Source of the DNA: Rotaria macrura
Lineage: Eukaryota > Rotifera > Eurotatoria > Philodinida > Philodinidae
DNA: 64,000 nt
Direction: 5' to 3'
NCBI GenBank assembly: GCA_900239685.1
Contig: OENT01000356.1
Span: 38,479-102,478 of the forward strand
Position 1 is the first letter of the stretch, and each line of letters opens with the position of its first letter. A program made the position numbers and the translations under genes. This document shows positions 1 through 13,937 of this stretch, piece after piece. The notes beneath the pieces were generated by a model. That model saw nothing but the letters and a program-made list of their open reading frames with translations, did no database searches and was not told the DNA's origin.

Positions 1-719
1 AATTTGCTCGTATGTATATTTCTATTTGTTGAATGAATGAAGAAAAAAACAAAACTCTGTTATATATTTAAAATACATCATCTATTTTTCTATTTTTCTT
101 AGATTTGAAAAGAATGATTCAACAACAAATTTAATTGTTGGTTTTTTTTTGCTCTGTGTTTTGTCTTTTTATTTTGAAGAAACAATATGAAATTTAACTA
201 TTCTTTTGCACATTATACATGTATTAATAAATTTTTTCTCTTTGGTTTTCTGTTGTTCCGTTTTTTTTTCTTCTTTATTTTGATTACGATGTGAAAAAGA
301 AAGAGAAACAAGTTTATATGTCTGTTTGTATGTCTATTTGTTCATTGGTTTAGTTTTTGCATTGTTTTATATACATATACATATATATATATATATATAT
401 TTGCATGTATAGATAGTTTTGAAGATTATTGAAACAAAACAAAACACACATAAGAATTGTCGACATATTCGTTTACTTTTTCGCATATTATAAAGTTCAT
501 TGTTTCGTATTTTTTCCCCAGTATCCTTCATTTTCTTTTTTTCAATTGACAAACTATGATCGTCGTTCTTTTTTCTTCTTTTTGATTTAACTGTGTGCAT
601 TGCCGTCATTGTTTCTGGATATATATATATCTGGACATGAAATAAATTTGTTTAGTTTACACGGAAAGGAAAGTCTTAATCAAATTTAGAACGAGGTAAG
701 ACATGTGTCGATATTTTAG
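1..719. other. AT-rich 5' flank of gene 1, no gene seen
   Basis: Very AT-rich sequence with an (AT)n microsatellite near 379-400 and homopolymer T runs. No convincing coding exon was found on either strand. An AG preceded by a T-rich tract ends at 719, directly before the ATG of gene 1, so part of this stretch is probably intron or outron. Confidence 0.5.
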
Positions 720-3700
720 ATGGAAGTTGATGGTGAAGTTGAAGTAGAAGCTGATTTGCCAACTTCATCATCGTCAACAGTTCTCACGACTACGCCGACT
801 ACAAGTGGCAGCAATGCAACTGTACCACTTCGTGTTATTTTACCGACTTCATGTGAGTGGCTCTTGTCCGTTTTTTCAAGCGGATTAGTTAGCCATGTTA
901 GATAGATCAATATTGAACTTGTTTACTAGAGAAAAATAGTAGTACTGCAACTATTGAATTGTTTTCAAGAATATTGGAAATATGTAATTTCATTGAAGAA
1001 CATTTTACTTAACAGATTCGTAATAATCAATTGTAAAAATTTCATGATTGACAAGTATACTGCATAAGAAGAAAATAGTTTTGATATGTCGTTAGATATG
1101 TTCGATGATTATGAATGCTTATTTAATCGTGATATAATTGACTGACTCGTGAGATCTTATATCATTATCCATCTTCTAAATGATCCAAAACCATCATAAT
1201 TGATTATAGAACAAGGATACAATTAGTAAGAATTCACGGTTATTAAGTCTGCTATTTAATGAAAAAGGATATCATATCATCGATAAATACGAATGTTTCA
1301 TGATTGAATTCAAAGAGTTGAAAAGAAATTTTCATAGAGAAAATGTTAGAGAATCTTTCTTCGACAAGATTTTTAGAGAGAACAAGAAGATTTTCTTAAA
1401 TCAATTGCTTTTTCAAAGACAAAAGTCAGAAATCATATTAACCCAAGGATCTAATTTGAATGATCAGCTGTTTCTTGACTCATTCAATAGATACAACAAT
1501 TGAGATAAGGAAAAGCAAAAAAACGATTTTTCTCTCTGACATATTGATCATCGTTTTACTGAAACTTTAATTCGTGAATCAGATATTTCCCAGGAAAAAT
1601 AAAACAGAATGAAGAATTTCGACATGACATTTTACCTACAAGCATGTCTTTCTCAAATAATTAAATTTCAAAAAAGAAACTATCTGTTTACCACAGCATG
1701 GAACAATAATACACGTTCTCATTATTGTCATGGAATATTTCTGAGTGATCTAATGATTATTAAATATATCTATCGATAAAATTTCTCGTCAAAATTCTTC
1801 ATTCCTATCTTTTCCCACAATGTCTGACTCAGTGAACAATATCATTAAAACGAACTTAAACTCTATCAGTAGGCTCAATCCTTTAAAGCTTTATCTTATC
1901 TCAATATAATATCTATTCAATACGAATAACAAAAGAACAGCTAATCATTCAAAAATATTCCCTCGAAAGATAAATCCAATGTATACACTTGATCTCATCT
2001 CTGAATTTTTGCAAAACTGAACTCGTTAGTCTCAAGAAGAAGAAAACATATCTATTAAATTTATTCTTGACTTTGATCCGTATACGAATACTATCTTCCT
2101 GCTATATCGTCAAAAGAAGTGATTTTTTGAAAAGACTAGACAAATAGAATTTTTTCATCGTTTCGACTATGTTAAATTTTATTTTATTATTGTCAAGATC
2201 AATTCATTATAAGTCCAGACGATGTCAATCGTTTATTGGATATGCGTCGTATATTTTATCAAAAAGAAAACGAACGAAAACTATCGAAATTAGGTCTTCC
2301 AATATTAGTCGATAATGATGGACGTTTATCGACAACGACATTGACCAATGATGATAGTACAAATTCCAATGGAGTTTCATCATCAACCGGTAAACCTATT
2401 CGACGTCGAGATATGGAATGGTTATCTATTGTATTGCCATTTGTTAAAAAATATAATCCACATTGTGGTGTATGTGCATCGAGTAAAAACTATGGTCGAC
2501 GTTTAGATACAGCTAATAGTTATCTATTACGTTCATATTTCTATTGTCAAGGACGTGATTGTCCATTTAATTGTTTAGTTACAATAAAAGAAACTGGTAA
2601 AGCATTATTATGTTCACGTTTTTCAAATGGTAATGTTGTTGATCATCGAAATGCGAAACGTGTTGCACGACCAAATCGTTCATTAAATAAATCTACTACA
2701 AATACTACTACTACTACTAATAATAATAATAATAATAATAATGAACTTCGTTCAAATAATTCATCAAAACGTTTTCGTAAATCACCAAATCCAATATTAC
2801 AACAATGGAATCATACATTTACCGATGATTTAACAGGCAATTTTAATACAAATGATTTAAATTTAACGGACGCAGATTTCGAAGAAACATTACGTTTATC
2901 AGCAACAAAACGTTTTATAAATATGTGTTGTAATCTAGTGCAATTAACAACGAATTTACGTCATGAATTAGATCCAACTGGTCTATTACCAGGCGCATTA
3001 CAACATGTTTCATTAAGTCCATTTCATATTGCTGTTCATACAGAAAATTCCCTACGTTATTATCATTCAATGTTAACGAAAAAGTCACTTGATAAACCAC
3101 CTCCACTTTTACATACGAAACCAGCAGTTACAATTCAACAAACTAATACAACTACAACTACTAGTCAAAGTAAATTTTCTCGAAGAATTTGTCTTGTTTC
3201 ACGAATCAGATAGAATTATCTGTCATCGTATTCTGATCGTATATAGAACTAAACTAGAGCTTGAGTCAAACATATTCTACGAAATTCTTTATTAATTATT
3301 TATAAATAAGTGAGAATATTTATGAGAATTATACTATTTTTATAGGATCTTGAAATAACTTCTTCGGCTTTTTCAAGGATAATATTCGAATGACATTAAG
3401 ATTGAAAGAATTTGATTTCTCGTTAAATCTTTTGACATGAGTTAATTAGGTATGTATCTCAAATTATTACAACGAAGAAAATTTTCTAGTATTTGAATAT
3501 ATTGCAAATTTCATTGAATCGAATAATATTTAGTCAAAATTCAAAAAACATTTCTCATAGACATAACAAGGTCGAGTACATTGAATGATTGTTGAGTCAA
3601 GCAGGATGACATTTTTTTATTTTGTAATAAATCAATAACAACAATCCATGTTATTTATTAAAATTCATCTATTGACATTCTTTTCATCGAACGATGTGTA

Positions 3701-6700
3701 AATTCGTGATAGTCATTTTTAATAATTTAAAGTACCTATGAACTCATTTTCCAGTGCTATGGTTGAATAATTTATTTGATTTGTCATTGTTATGAGAGTA
3801 AATTCTTGTTGCAATCATCTAATGCATCGTTGTTAGTTTTTATCATATACAAAATGCTTTTATTGCTGCTTATAAAAGCAATTATACATTGTACATAATT
3901 GTGTTGAAATCAACAATTATGCATGATAATTGACTATATTTCATAGTACTTAATGGACTACAAATAAGAAACATTTAAATTTGTTAATTTCAACTAAAAT
4001 ATAAGTTTTAGTTCATCATTAATAAACTTCAAAAATAGATATATTCTATTCTTTTGTACAATGCGTACAGAACTTCGTAGATAGTTTTTTAATCGAAATT
4101 CTAATCTTAAATGATTACATTAGTTTCAGAAAAAGCATTAATAATGTCATCCTGTATAAGTAATAGCAATAGTAGCCTCTCTAGTATGCGATTCATTTAG
4201 TTTCCGGTTCTTCTCACTATATGACATTGACTAATCTAATTAATTTAAGAAGTGAACACTCTGACAAATTCTAATCTAGCTGTTCTTTACGACTAGTATT
4301 ACATAGACAAAAATAGGTCATTCGTAATACTATTCAAATGAATGATTAAATCACAATTAATTTAGGATGATAGATTTTAGTGGTATATATTTTGTTAAAT
4401 TATGATCCGTTTTTCTTCGAAACGTTATATCACCGAGTCATTACGCATGTTTGTAGTAGAATTCAAATTGGAGAGAAGTATAAATGTTGAAATGACACAA
4501 CAACAACTTCCATCGAACTGTGAATTTCAGCATACGATAGGAGAGACACTGGAATATCATTTTTCTCTCCTAGAACATACCGATTAATTGATATATAATT
4601 TGATTGAAATGTCAATATGTTTTGTTCAATATTAAAATTAGAAAAAATAATCACATGAAGAGTATTTTGAACTAATGATTTTATCTTTTACATATTTCGA
4701 AGTCAACATGACCTAGAATATTAATATTATTGTTGGGTACATTTAGTTTCCCATACTTTTCTCTTTCTATTTCTGCAATACACAAGTCGATAGTTAGTTA
4801 TTACTATTGCTAACTTGAAAATATATATATATATAATTTTAAACATAATGAAAAAATGAATTCTTCACATGAAATGACACTTAGTATTCAACAGATATCG
4901 ATCATGGTGTATTCATAACATCTTACGATTGTATGTTCGCAAATATAATGCTTAACATTCACGCATCATTAGTATACCGAGATTGATTAAATACTGAAGT
5001 TAGTCCGAAATTCAATCCAAAGAATAAGCAGTTAAGCCTTTGAAACGATTGAAATAAAGAAGAAGTTTGTTAGATTAATTATAGTTCTAAAATTAACTTC
5101 AAGAACAAACTATCTTGATTGTAAGAAATTACATAAATCGAAAACTTGCTACTGTCTTCTTTTCAAAAGCATTAGTAGTGACTTTCTCTTTAACTGTACA
5201 CAATATAATCAACTATCATCTATATTAGTTTCATAAAGTCATTCGAACAGACTTAATTTCTGTCGTGTACTATTTTTTTTGTCTCGCATTGTGATTTTTT
5301 TTCAATCTTAAAGGCTATTTTAAGGTTCTGACCAAAAGGAGGAATATATGTAGACGTATGGAAGAAGACTTTTCATATCAGGGAGCTAGTAGCGGCGTCA
5401 GAAATTACCTTGAGGGTGGACTCAGTCCACCTAAGATCTAACCTGGCACTGCTGCTAAACTTTGTTTCAAGGGCTTTAGAAAATTTTCATGATGAGTTCA
5501 AAATCTTCTCGAGTGAGTTGAGCCCATCCCTGGCACCAACACTGCCGACAGCATATATATTTTGCAGTTCTATTGTGCATCGATGACTTCACAAGTTATC
5601 ATCATATTCGCAGTAGTGTACAGTACAAGGCAGCGAATGTGGCGCCACTTATTGAAATCATCCGTGCACAACAAAACGGTATGATATATGTACCATCGAA
5701 TAGAGGAAATCTTCCTCTCTTCGTATAAGTATATCCTGATTTTCGTTCAAAAACTGGCATGAAAATTATAATCACCATTTTTTGAAGCGTAGATGACTTG
5801 TAAAAACAAAAGAAAACTTCATTAAAAAAAAACGACATGTTTTCTGTCATCACTGATACAATAATAATCTAAGTTGACAGTTCAATGGCTAACAATAACT
5901 GATGGAGATGAGTAATTTTTACTCGTGATTATTGCTCGACATTATCGTTAAATTATGTCTTAGTATCGACGTGTAAAAGAGAGAACACTGGTCAACAAGA
6001 AACTAGACACAATTAATCAGATAATTCGATGTCCATCTCAGTTATCAAAACATACTGATACCTTTATCGGATTGTTATTTTGTAATTCAAATCTGTGAAA
6101 TTTTCCAACTAAGGTCTTTAAATACTAAAAACTAAAACATGCCAAACAAAGATAGTCTATTTACCCGATTGAGTAAATTTGTCTTTATTAGAGAAACTCG
6201 AGTGTGTTTTTAATTTCGCTCGACTTACATCTCTATGAATTTACTAATCTTTTAGCATTAAAGAATTAGAGTGTACATGTAGATATTATCACATCGGGAA
6301 TCTATTCTTTGTAGACGAAAGAAAATTTGAGTGAATCATGCGAAGATGATGCTAATAATTTGAACCATTAACACAGTACTCATCCATTGGCATTTTCTAT
6401 AATCAAAATATATGAGACCAAACCAAATCTTTCTCGATTTTTCACATCATTTATTCAAAATATCAATCATACAATCGTTCATTTTTTGTATATTAAACTA
6501 GTTTTTTGGCATCAATAATTATTTCTATCCACAAAAATGAGTTCGAATAAATTTGTTGAGATAATTATATTCATTAAAAAGTTCCTAGTATATTCTATCA
6601 AGTCATATCTTATCGAAATCCAATAAAATCATTGTTTGTCATTCTAATTTATGACGTCATCGATTTCATTTTTTGTGATTTACACAATATTTTTCACAGA

Positions 6701-9700
6701 AACGAATACTTGAGTAATATAGACAACTAGTATAGGAAACTGTAGTTCTCTGTCATTTCATATCCATCAATAGTTACCTCCAAAAAGAAAACTAAGCCTT
6801 CAGTACACATCGTATAGAAAACACAGTGAAGCAACTGCCAATACATTAGGACAAATTTTTTCATCTAAATTTTAGATCATTAAGAGACCAGAATGTCAAA
6901 AAATCCACTAAGCCATTCGGAGTATCAAAATGTATCACTACGCTACAAGAGTAAAGAGCGCTTTACAATGACTTCCGAAGTAAACTGAGAGAATAGAAGC
7001 CATTATCTTGTCATGTCCTTCAACAGAAGCATTAATAGGGAAGTCTGTTGCTTCCACCTTAATCTCAAAGTTCCTTGATAATCACGCTTCACAATATCAA
7101 TTTGATAGCGACACGAAAGCCTTAAATAGTACCGGCAATGATTCAGAGGCAGGTATGACTCATCAGAACGTTTATATTCGCTGAATCAGAAATTTTCATT
7201 ATCCTGTATGTTTACTTGAGAGAACGGGCCCCAAATGGAAACATATACAATGGTATTGAACTCATAAAGTGTGTTCCATACGAAATGGTCAAATTTTGTT
7301 TTCTGTCTTTGAGGTACTTAGTAATTGTCTTAAGATGTAATTCTGAGCTTGTTGGTCAGGGAATTTATTTCTCTACAAAGTTGACAAATTTTTTTTTCAA
7401 ATAAGATTTTCTTATCTATGTAAGATTTAAAAGATCAACGTCTACGAAATTATCCATCTACGCGGTGAAAGAAACGATGGAATTTATTAAATAGAGAGCC
7501 TGTTGAAAAATCAAATATTCTACATAAAATTCTGCATCTTTTATTGGCCTTCTCAAGATTTTAGACTAAATATATTTGGGTGAACAAGTTTTGAAATGGA
7601 AAATGTGAAAACCCTTTCCTGGCAAAGTCATGTAATTATTTACTTTTAATTCGAACCGGCCTAAATGTTTCAGCTGTTCAAAATAACATCTACATCATTT
7701 TATTCAGAATTAAATTCTACTGTCAACAATGTGTATGAATCAACGTTTCACAGGACAAGCGTCTCTTTGGAAAACTTTGTTTTCTATAATGTTCACAAAA
7801 TTACTATCTAGCGATAGTCCGACGCCTTTTCCTACTACGTTTCACTATCGAGAACCTTGGACGAATCGGATCAGCATAGAACGAAAAATTCTCCATCTTT
7901 TCATGTAAAATACTTGACTTTTAACATTGCTCTATATGAGCAGAGGGCTTACATATATCGTTTAATTTTTGAAAAGAATTTCTTCGCTCAGATGAATGAT
8001 TTTTAAAATCTTACAAAGATAAGAAAAAACCTTCGTTGAAAAACAAATTGGTCAATTTTCTAGAGAAATAAATTCTTTATCCAACATGCTCAAAATCAGA
8101 TTCTTAAGACGATTACTAAGTGTCTCAAAGACAGAAAACAAACATTGGTCATTTTTTGTGGAACATCTGTTGTGACGAAAGTCTATCGAAAAAATATGAG
8201 TATTCTACTGAGAATCCACGAAAAAATGTGTTTCACGGTTATAGAAAAAGATTTACCAGAAATTCAATACTCTTTAATGAGTGAGCAGGTGAATATTTGT
8301 GTACTTAAAAAGTGAGTACTCTACTAAAATCGGTCAGTGTGTCTGTCCGGCCGGCCGTCCGTTTATTCGATAACTCTTCACAATTACATTCGATTGAGTT
8401 GAAATTTTGTGCACAGAATTGTCTCATCAATATCTAGGTCAAGTTCGAAGATGAGAAGGATCCGTCGAGAAATGGCTGAGTTATCGAAAAAATTGTCAAT
8501 TTTCACCAAGTAATCCCTGAGGTGGGGTACAGGGATTTTTTCAAAAAAAACATTTTTTCTCATAATTATCCACAACGTATATAAATCGACTCAGTTTTTA
8601 ACGCTGATTCCCAATCTGATATTAGTTTTGAACCAAATCGAGCTTTCTAAAAGAACATCGCCAAAAAAAGGTCTCGAAATAAACAAAAACTGCATCCAGA
8701 AACTAAATTGCCTAGATACGTCTCAGTTGACCAGTAGTGTTAGGATTTACCAAATACCTGGTTCTGTAGCTATTTAAAAGGACTATCGAAAGGTAAAAAC
8801 CCGAAGTCAATAGATATTAATATTGACCAAACCATCCATGAGGGGTAGTACAGGGATTTTTTCAAAAAAAACTTTTTTCTCATAATTATCCACAACGTAT
8901 ATAAATCGACTCAGTTTTTAACGCTGATTCCCAATCTGATATTAGTTTTGAACTAAATCGCAGCTTTCTAAAAGAACATCGCCAAAAAAGGTCTCAAATG
9001 CACAAACTGCATCTAGAAACGAAATTGCCTAGATATGTCTGAGATTATCCGTAGTTTTGGAGTATCCCAAAAAGGTTTACCAAGATACTTCATCCGTGGA
9101 CACATTCTAGAATGACTGATTTGTCTCATTCACTTTTTGAAGTACACATAACTCTCGGACATAAGTCCGAAGTTTTCACATTTATTTAAAATGAAATTTG
9201 AAATCTATCGCTGTAGATTGTGATGGTATTCTTAAAATTGAGATACTGTTAAAGCCGTAAAACACAGAAAAGTAATCATTCATTTTGAAAACTCTGATTC
9301 AAAATTCATTTGTAACCCATTCTCTCAAGCAAAAATGCAGGATGCTCTAAAAATAACCTGGTTACGCCGCTATTCATAGGACGAAACAAAAATTGACCTA
9401 TGGCTCAATTCAATACCGACCAGGGGAAAAGCCCTACCGAGCTACACTCTGATCTGATGATGAATTGAAATCATCCTGAATGATGTTTTTCCTTTTCTTC
9501 AATAAGTATAAATGATGATTTCTTCTAGTAATTATTCTTAACAATGATATCATCTATCATCCTGCTCGAACCAATACTTCAGTAACAACTCCGGCAAGAA
9601 TAATAACAGCGAATGGTCTACCTCAACATCATATTGCATATATGCTTGCTGACATAGTCGAGGTAGATATGTGTTTTCGATTTTATCTGAACATAATTAT

Positions 9701-12700
9701 TCATGTTTTTATTTTAGCATGATGAAAAAAAATTAGTTTATTATGAATTTACACTTAGTAATCTTGATGATACATCATTCATTCCAATCAGTCTTGCCTA
9801 TTCAGAAGATACCGATGATCTTGTCGCTCAAAATTATACGATTAAAACATGGTTAGAACGTTTTCGTTTTGATCATGAACATTTGTACAAATCATCATTA
9901 CCATCGTTGTCGAAAAGTTACAGTTTTCCTCATCCGCTTGTTTTACTTGTCGATGATCATCGTGAAACTGCATTAAACAATACATGTCTTCAATTCTTCA
10001 ATAATGAATCATTTAAAGAAGTGTGTTTCGAATGAGAAAAAGAAAACAAAGGATTTTAATATTAGAAAGAAAATTGAATGTTCCTTTTTTTTGTTTTTAA
10101 ATATTTAGTATATAATGCGAACTTATTTACTTGTTTCATCAAAAATCGAATATCCTGTACGGCAAGAACCTTCGAATCGTATTGTTCTCTATGTTAGTTC
10201 ATCATTAATTGTATTCGATTTTCGTACACTTGTCAATAAATACGTATCAAATGAACTTCGTCAATTAGCCCTATGGTCAAGTTTGTTATTACTATACACT
10301 CAAACATGGCGTGAAGTTCGACAAAACTGGTCATTAATATGTGAAATATTTCTTAATTGGGGAACGAATTTCGTTTCATTAAAATCTTATGAAGAATTAT
10401 GTACAAAAGTAGCTAAGATTGAAAATGATCCTGATATTACACATCTCATGGATCTTATGTATAATAGTACAAATGGAATCAATGATATTGAACAACAACA
10501 ACAAGACGATAATGATAATGATAATGATGATAGCGCAAATGGCGATATTGTTGATCTTTCAGATTTTCAAAATGATCATTTCTATACGAAAAATGTATGT
10601 TTATAATTTAGATTATTAAGTAAGTGTTGTGCACGGATGATGCCAATAGCTGACGTCACATTTCGTTGCCTTCTATTGTGCAATACAATGAATGTAGCGA
10701 CAAGTATTAATATCACCGATGCACAACAGAACTTGATAATATAAATATTACTGGATAGAGAAAATCTTCCTCTTTAAATTCTGATAGATAGAACGAAATA
10801 TGTTATGTTCGAAGATGAATTTTTACGAGAAATAAACTTTTAGGAAGAAACGAATATTATTAAATAGTTAAAAACATAAGTGAAGAAATTCTCTTCAGGA
10901 TATTAACTTTTCAATTGCGACAAGTCTGTTCGTGATAAGTTGATAGACAAGTTTCTATGTAAATCCAATGCCATATGCTTTCGATAATTGAAGAACAAAG
11001 ATGTTCATAAAACGATTTGACATTCCAAAAGAATTTTTCATTATTTCAATCATCTGCATTGCAAGTGAATCAACATGCGTTTTTTAAAATTTATGTCTAG
11101 TCATCAGAGAAACCGTCATTGTCTGCATCACCCATCCCCGCTTTTTCTTCTGACCACTACGAATGCTTACAGAAAAATTTTCCCCAAGTTCAACTTTCCA
11201 TAGGCCTGCATCATGATTCCGATGAACCTTTAGTAGGAACTTCATAAACGAAAACACACGATTTTTCTTTAAGGGAATATTGTCAAATATCAATAGTAAA
11301 AAGTTCAGTTCGATTGAGCAAAGCTAGATGACGACCGTCAAGAATCACGGTGGTACGCTTTGTGGGAAAAATTAATTTTGAGAAAAACAAAACGCACGTT
11401 GAGACAAAATAATTGTTCATATTTAGTCAGCTTTAAAGTAAATCGTACAAGTCAAAAGTTATCAGAATTTTGTGCTCTGAATATATATGAACTTAGAAAG
11501 TATTCGTCCGAGAGTAGTAAGACAATCTGTGAAAGGCTCGAAACATTTTCTACATATTTTTGTATTTTCACTATTGTGATTCAAAATTAAATAATCGAAT
11601 TTTCATTAGTAATTATATAATCTTATAGAGCAGAAGCTACCCTATAAAATGTGCTACTTGAAATTCTTTTTGTCTTTCGTAAGGTTCCTCAATGCTCGAT
11701 ATTTTTAAGTTCTCATTTTTTCAAAAAACTCGCCTAGTTGACTAAAAAAAATGCTTTACGTAGAAAACAGCTCTTGAAAAAAAAACATCTATTGTTTCAC
11801 GTACTTAAAAGAATATCATATTTCATAGAAAAGTATTGTTTCTAAAAAACGATCGGCTACCAAAAATTTATCAGGTCTTTTCAAAATCTGCTTCCTTACT
11901 CTAGAACAAAACCGAACACAAAACGTTTTAGCGCACGTATTAAATAAATGTGAAAACTTCGGACTTATGTCCGAGAGTTATGTGTACTTCAAAAAGTGAA
12001 CGACACAAATCAGTCATTCTAGAATGTGTGCACGGATGAAGTATCTTGGTAAACCTTTTTGGGAAACTCCAAAACTACTGATCATCTCAGACATATCTAG
12101 GCAGTTTTGTTTCGGGGTGCAATTTTTGTGCATTTGAGACCTTTTTGCAGCCAATGTTTTGTTAGAAAACTGCGATTTAGTTCAAAACTAATATCAGATT
12201 CGGAATCAGCGTTAAAAACTGAGTCACTTTACATAAGTTGTGGATAATTCTGAGAAAAACGTTTTTTTGAAAAAATCCCTGTACCCCATCTCAGGGATTG
12301 CTTGGTGAAAAATGACAATTTTTTCAATAACTCAACTATTTCTCGACGGATCCTTCTCATCTTAGAACTTGACCTAGATATTGATGAGACAATTCTGTGC
12401 ACAAAATTTCAACTCAATCGAATGTAATTGTGAAGAGTTATCGAATAAACGGACGGCCGGCCGGACGGACACTCTGACCGATTTTAGTAGTGTACTCATT
12501 TTTTGAGTACACAAAAAGCACAAAATTCTAGTCTTTACCTCTAGCATTTGGCTCGTCAAAAACATTTTCAAAATGGACCAAAATTGAACACATATTTAAT
12601 CGCAAGATTTTCGATTCACCTGTTATTTTTGAGTAGATATATAAAAAGATCGAATTTTTGAAAATCTTTTGCTCGAAAGTAGTGACGCACGCTTACTCGA

Positions 12701-13218
12701 ATAGAGTTGCAAAGGATGCTTAGAAAATTTTCTTTCTACTTCGAGTTTATTCTTATCTATGAAACAAATTTGTATATTATTTTTCTGTCTTTCCACAGAT
12801 GATCACCAACGAAGCCAACCGATATATATCACCGTATGAAAATGATCTACGACGAATATTCAATGAAAAAAATAAATCTAAAACAGCATTAATATCATCA
12901 TGGGATACATTATCAATATCCGATCGTATTATATTAAGAAAAATCAAAGGTAATTGGAAATGGCTTCATTTATTACTTAAAACTTATATACCATCCATCC
13001 CATTATGGTCAAATTTAATACATTCCATATCAAATAATATAAAACATGTTCGTCTTAATAAACGTATGTCAAGATTAATGATTAGTAAAGATAAAAGAAT
13101 AAATCAAATAAAACGTATTCAATTAGCTGAACGTGTTCATCGAAAAACTGATCTTGTTATAAGCAGTTTAGCCAAAGATTTACATTCGCAAGTAGCGAAT
13201 GCTGATTCAAAACAATGA
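720..13218 (+). CDS. Six-exon gene, zinc-binding-like domain plus MULE-transposase-like core (815 aa)
   Basis: Exons are 720-852, 2198-3169, 9529-9662, 9718-10020, 10109-10594 and 12799-13218. All introns are GT-AG, all phases match, and the joined length is 2448 nt. The start is the ATG directly after a 3' splice site. Residues 1-44 are acidic and Ser/Thr-rich. Residues 130-200 hold C134, C137, C161, C166, C170, C183 and H194 in a pattern like FLYWCH/GCM-type zinc domains of transposase-derived proteins. An Asn run follows at about 219-226. Exons 3-5 contain a segment with HPLVLLVDD (D492/D493), then a conserved-looking FNNESFKEYI stretch, which recalls MULE-type transposase cores. The expected Cys/His residues after the Asp are not evident, so it may be catalytically dead and domesticated. 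There are no terminal repeats around the gene. The splice model is strong; the family placement is inference from remembered patterns. The encoded role is unknown, possibly DNA binding in the nucleus. Confidence 0.82.
853..2197 (+). other. Intron 1 of gene 1
   Basis: The donor GTGAGT is at 853 and the acceptor TCAAG ends at 2197. It joins phase 1 to a two-base remainder, giving Tyr45. Apart from AT-rich sequence, no repeat or ORF of note is visible. Confidence 0.75.
5572..5672. repeat. Small palindromic MITE-like element, copy 1
   Basis: It begins ATTGTGCATCGATGAC and ends with the approximate inverse, ATCCGTGCACAAC. A second element with the same ends lies at 10626-10727. The roughly 100-bp length and palindromic form suggest a miniature inverted-repeat transposon. 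Confidence 0.6.
8298..9187 (+). repeat. Dispersed repeat, copy A, with internal partial duplication
   Basis: It starts near a GTGTACT motif, followed by the CCGGCCGGCCGTCCG segment, and ends with the palindrome CGGACATAAGTCCG. About 180 bp (8525-8705) is duplicated at 8838-9010, including the TTATCCACAACGTATATAAA segment. The inverse of the whole unit, without the duplication, lies at 11943-12500. No ORF of note, so probably a non-autonomous mobile element. Confidence 0.75.
9663..9717 (+). other. Intron 3 of gene 1 (55 bp)
   Basis: Donor GTAGAT, T-rich tract and acceptor TTTTAG, phase 0. The size is typical of the short intron class of this genome. Confidence 0.85.
10626..10727. repeat. Small palindromic MITE-like element, copy 2
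   Basis: It begins GTTGTGCACGGATGAT and ends with the inverse, ATCACCGATGCACAAC. It has the same ends as the element at 5572-5672. It sits in intron 5 of gene 1, about 30 bp after the donor. Confidence 0.65.
11943..12500 (-). repeat. Dispersed repeat, copy B, inverted relative to copy A
   Basis: Read on the minus strand it matches 8298-9187: the CCGGCCGGCCGTCCG segment near 12455-12470, the TTGTGGATAATT segment near 12240 (plus strand) and the terminal palindrome CGGACTTATGTCCG near 11960. It lacks the internal duplication of copy A. Confidence 0.75.
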
Positions 13219-13937
13219 AAATAGAAAAAAGAAACAGTTGATTGTCATTTCTCTCTGTCTTTTGTTTGTTTGTATATTGTTTTTATTTTCAGTTAAAATG
13301 ATTCTATCTGTATTTATATATAGAAATATATATATATAAATTGGGTTGTTTTTCTAGTGATAACTCATGTTTATAAAATTAGACAACAACCTTTCTTCTT
13401 CTTTCGATCATATACTCGACATCATACTAATAGTCCTAACATAAATAGATCCCGGAATACTTGTTTCAATACACTAACACAACGTTTTTCATTTTCGTTA
13501 TGTTTGAACATCATCGTTTTCCGATGATACACCATCAATTTATGCGTTATTAATGATCACTGCAAGTCATTAGTTTTTATTCATGTTTATCATTACACTT
13601 CTTTTACTTATTATCATACTATATGTAATAAGTAAGCCCGAAACGCTGTATCCTTTGATATTAAATGTAGTTCAAGGTGTATTAAACCTCCTTCCCGCGC
13701 ACAATAGAAGCACCCTTTGGGAAGAATCGATATGAAAAATATATTAGAATGCTCCCCAATTTTATGAAATTTTTCGGAAAACTTTATTGGTATGTTATTC
13801 GTAAAACGGTCAGACTTCAGAATGTTAAGATAAGAATTTTTGTTTGATTTTCTTATATTCCGACGTAAAAATTTTGAAATCTTCTACAAAGTTGCTTCAA
13901 AAATCCCTGAAATTCGGTAAAAGAACAAGATCATTGT

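Larger units (their letters stand above)
3170..9528 (+). other. Intron 2 of gene 1 (6.4 kb, repeat-laden)
   Basis: The donor GTAAAT is at 3170 and the acceptor TTCTTCTAG ends at 9528; phase 1 is preserved. The intron holds a small palindromic element (5572-5672) and a dispersed repeat (8298-9187). The rest shows no gene, only short chance ORFs. An undetected small exon cannot be excluded, but none is needed to keep the frame. Confidence 0.7.
10595..12798 (+). other. Intron 5 of gene 1 (2.2 kb)
   Basis: The donor GTATGT is at 10595 and the acceptor TTCCACAG ends at 12798, phase 0. It contains the palindromic element at 10626-10727 and the inverted copy B of the dispersed repeat at 11943-12500. 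Confidence 0.8.
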
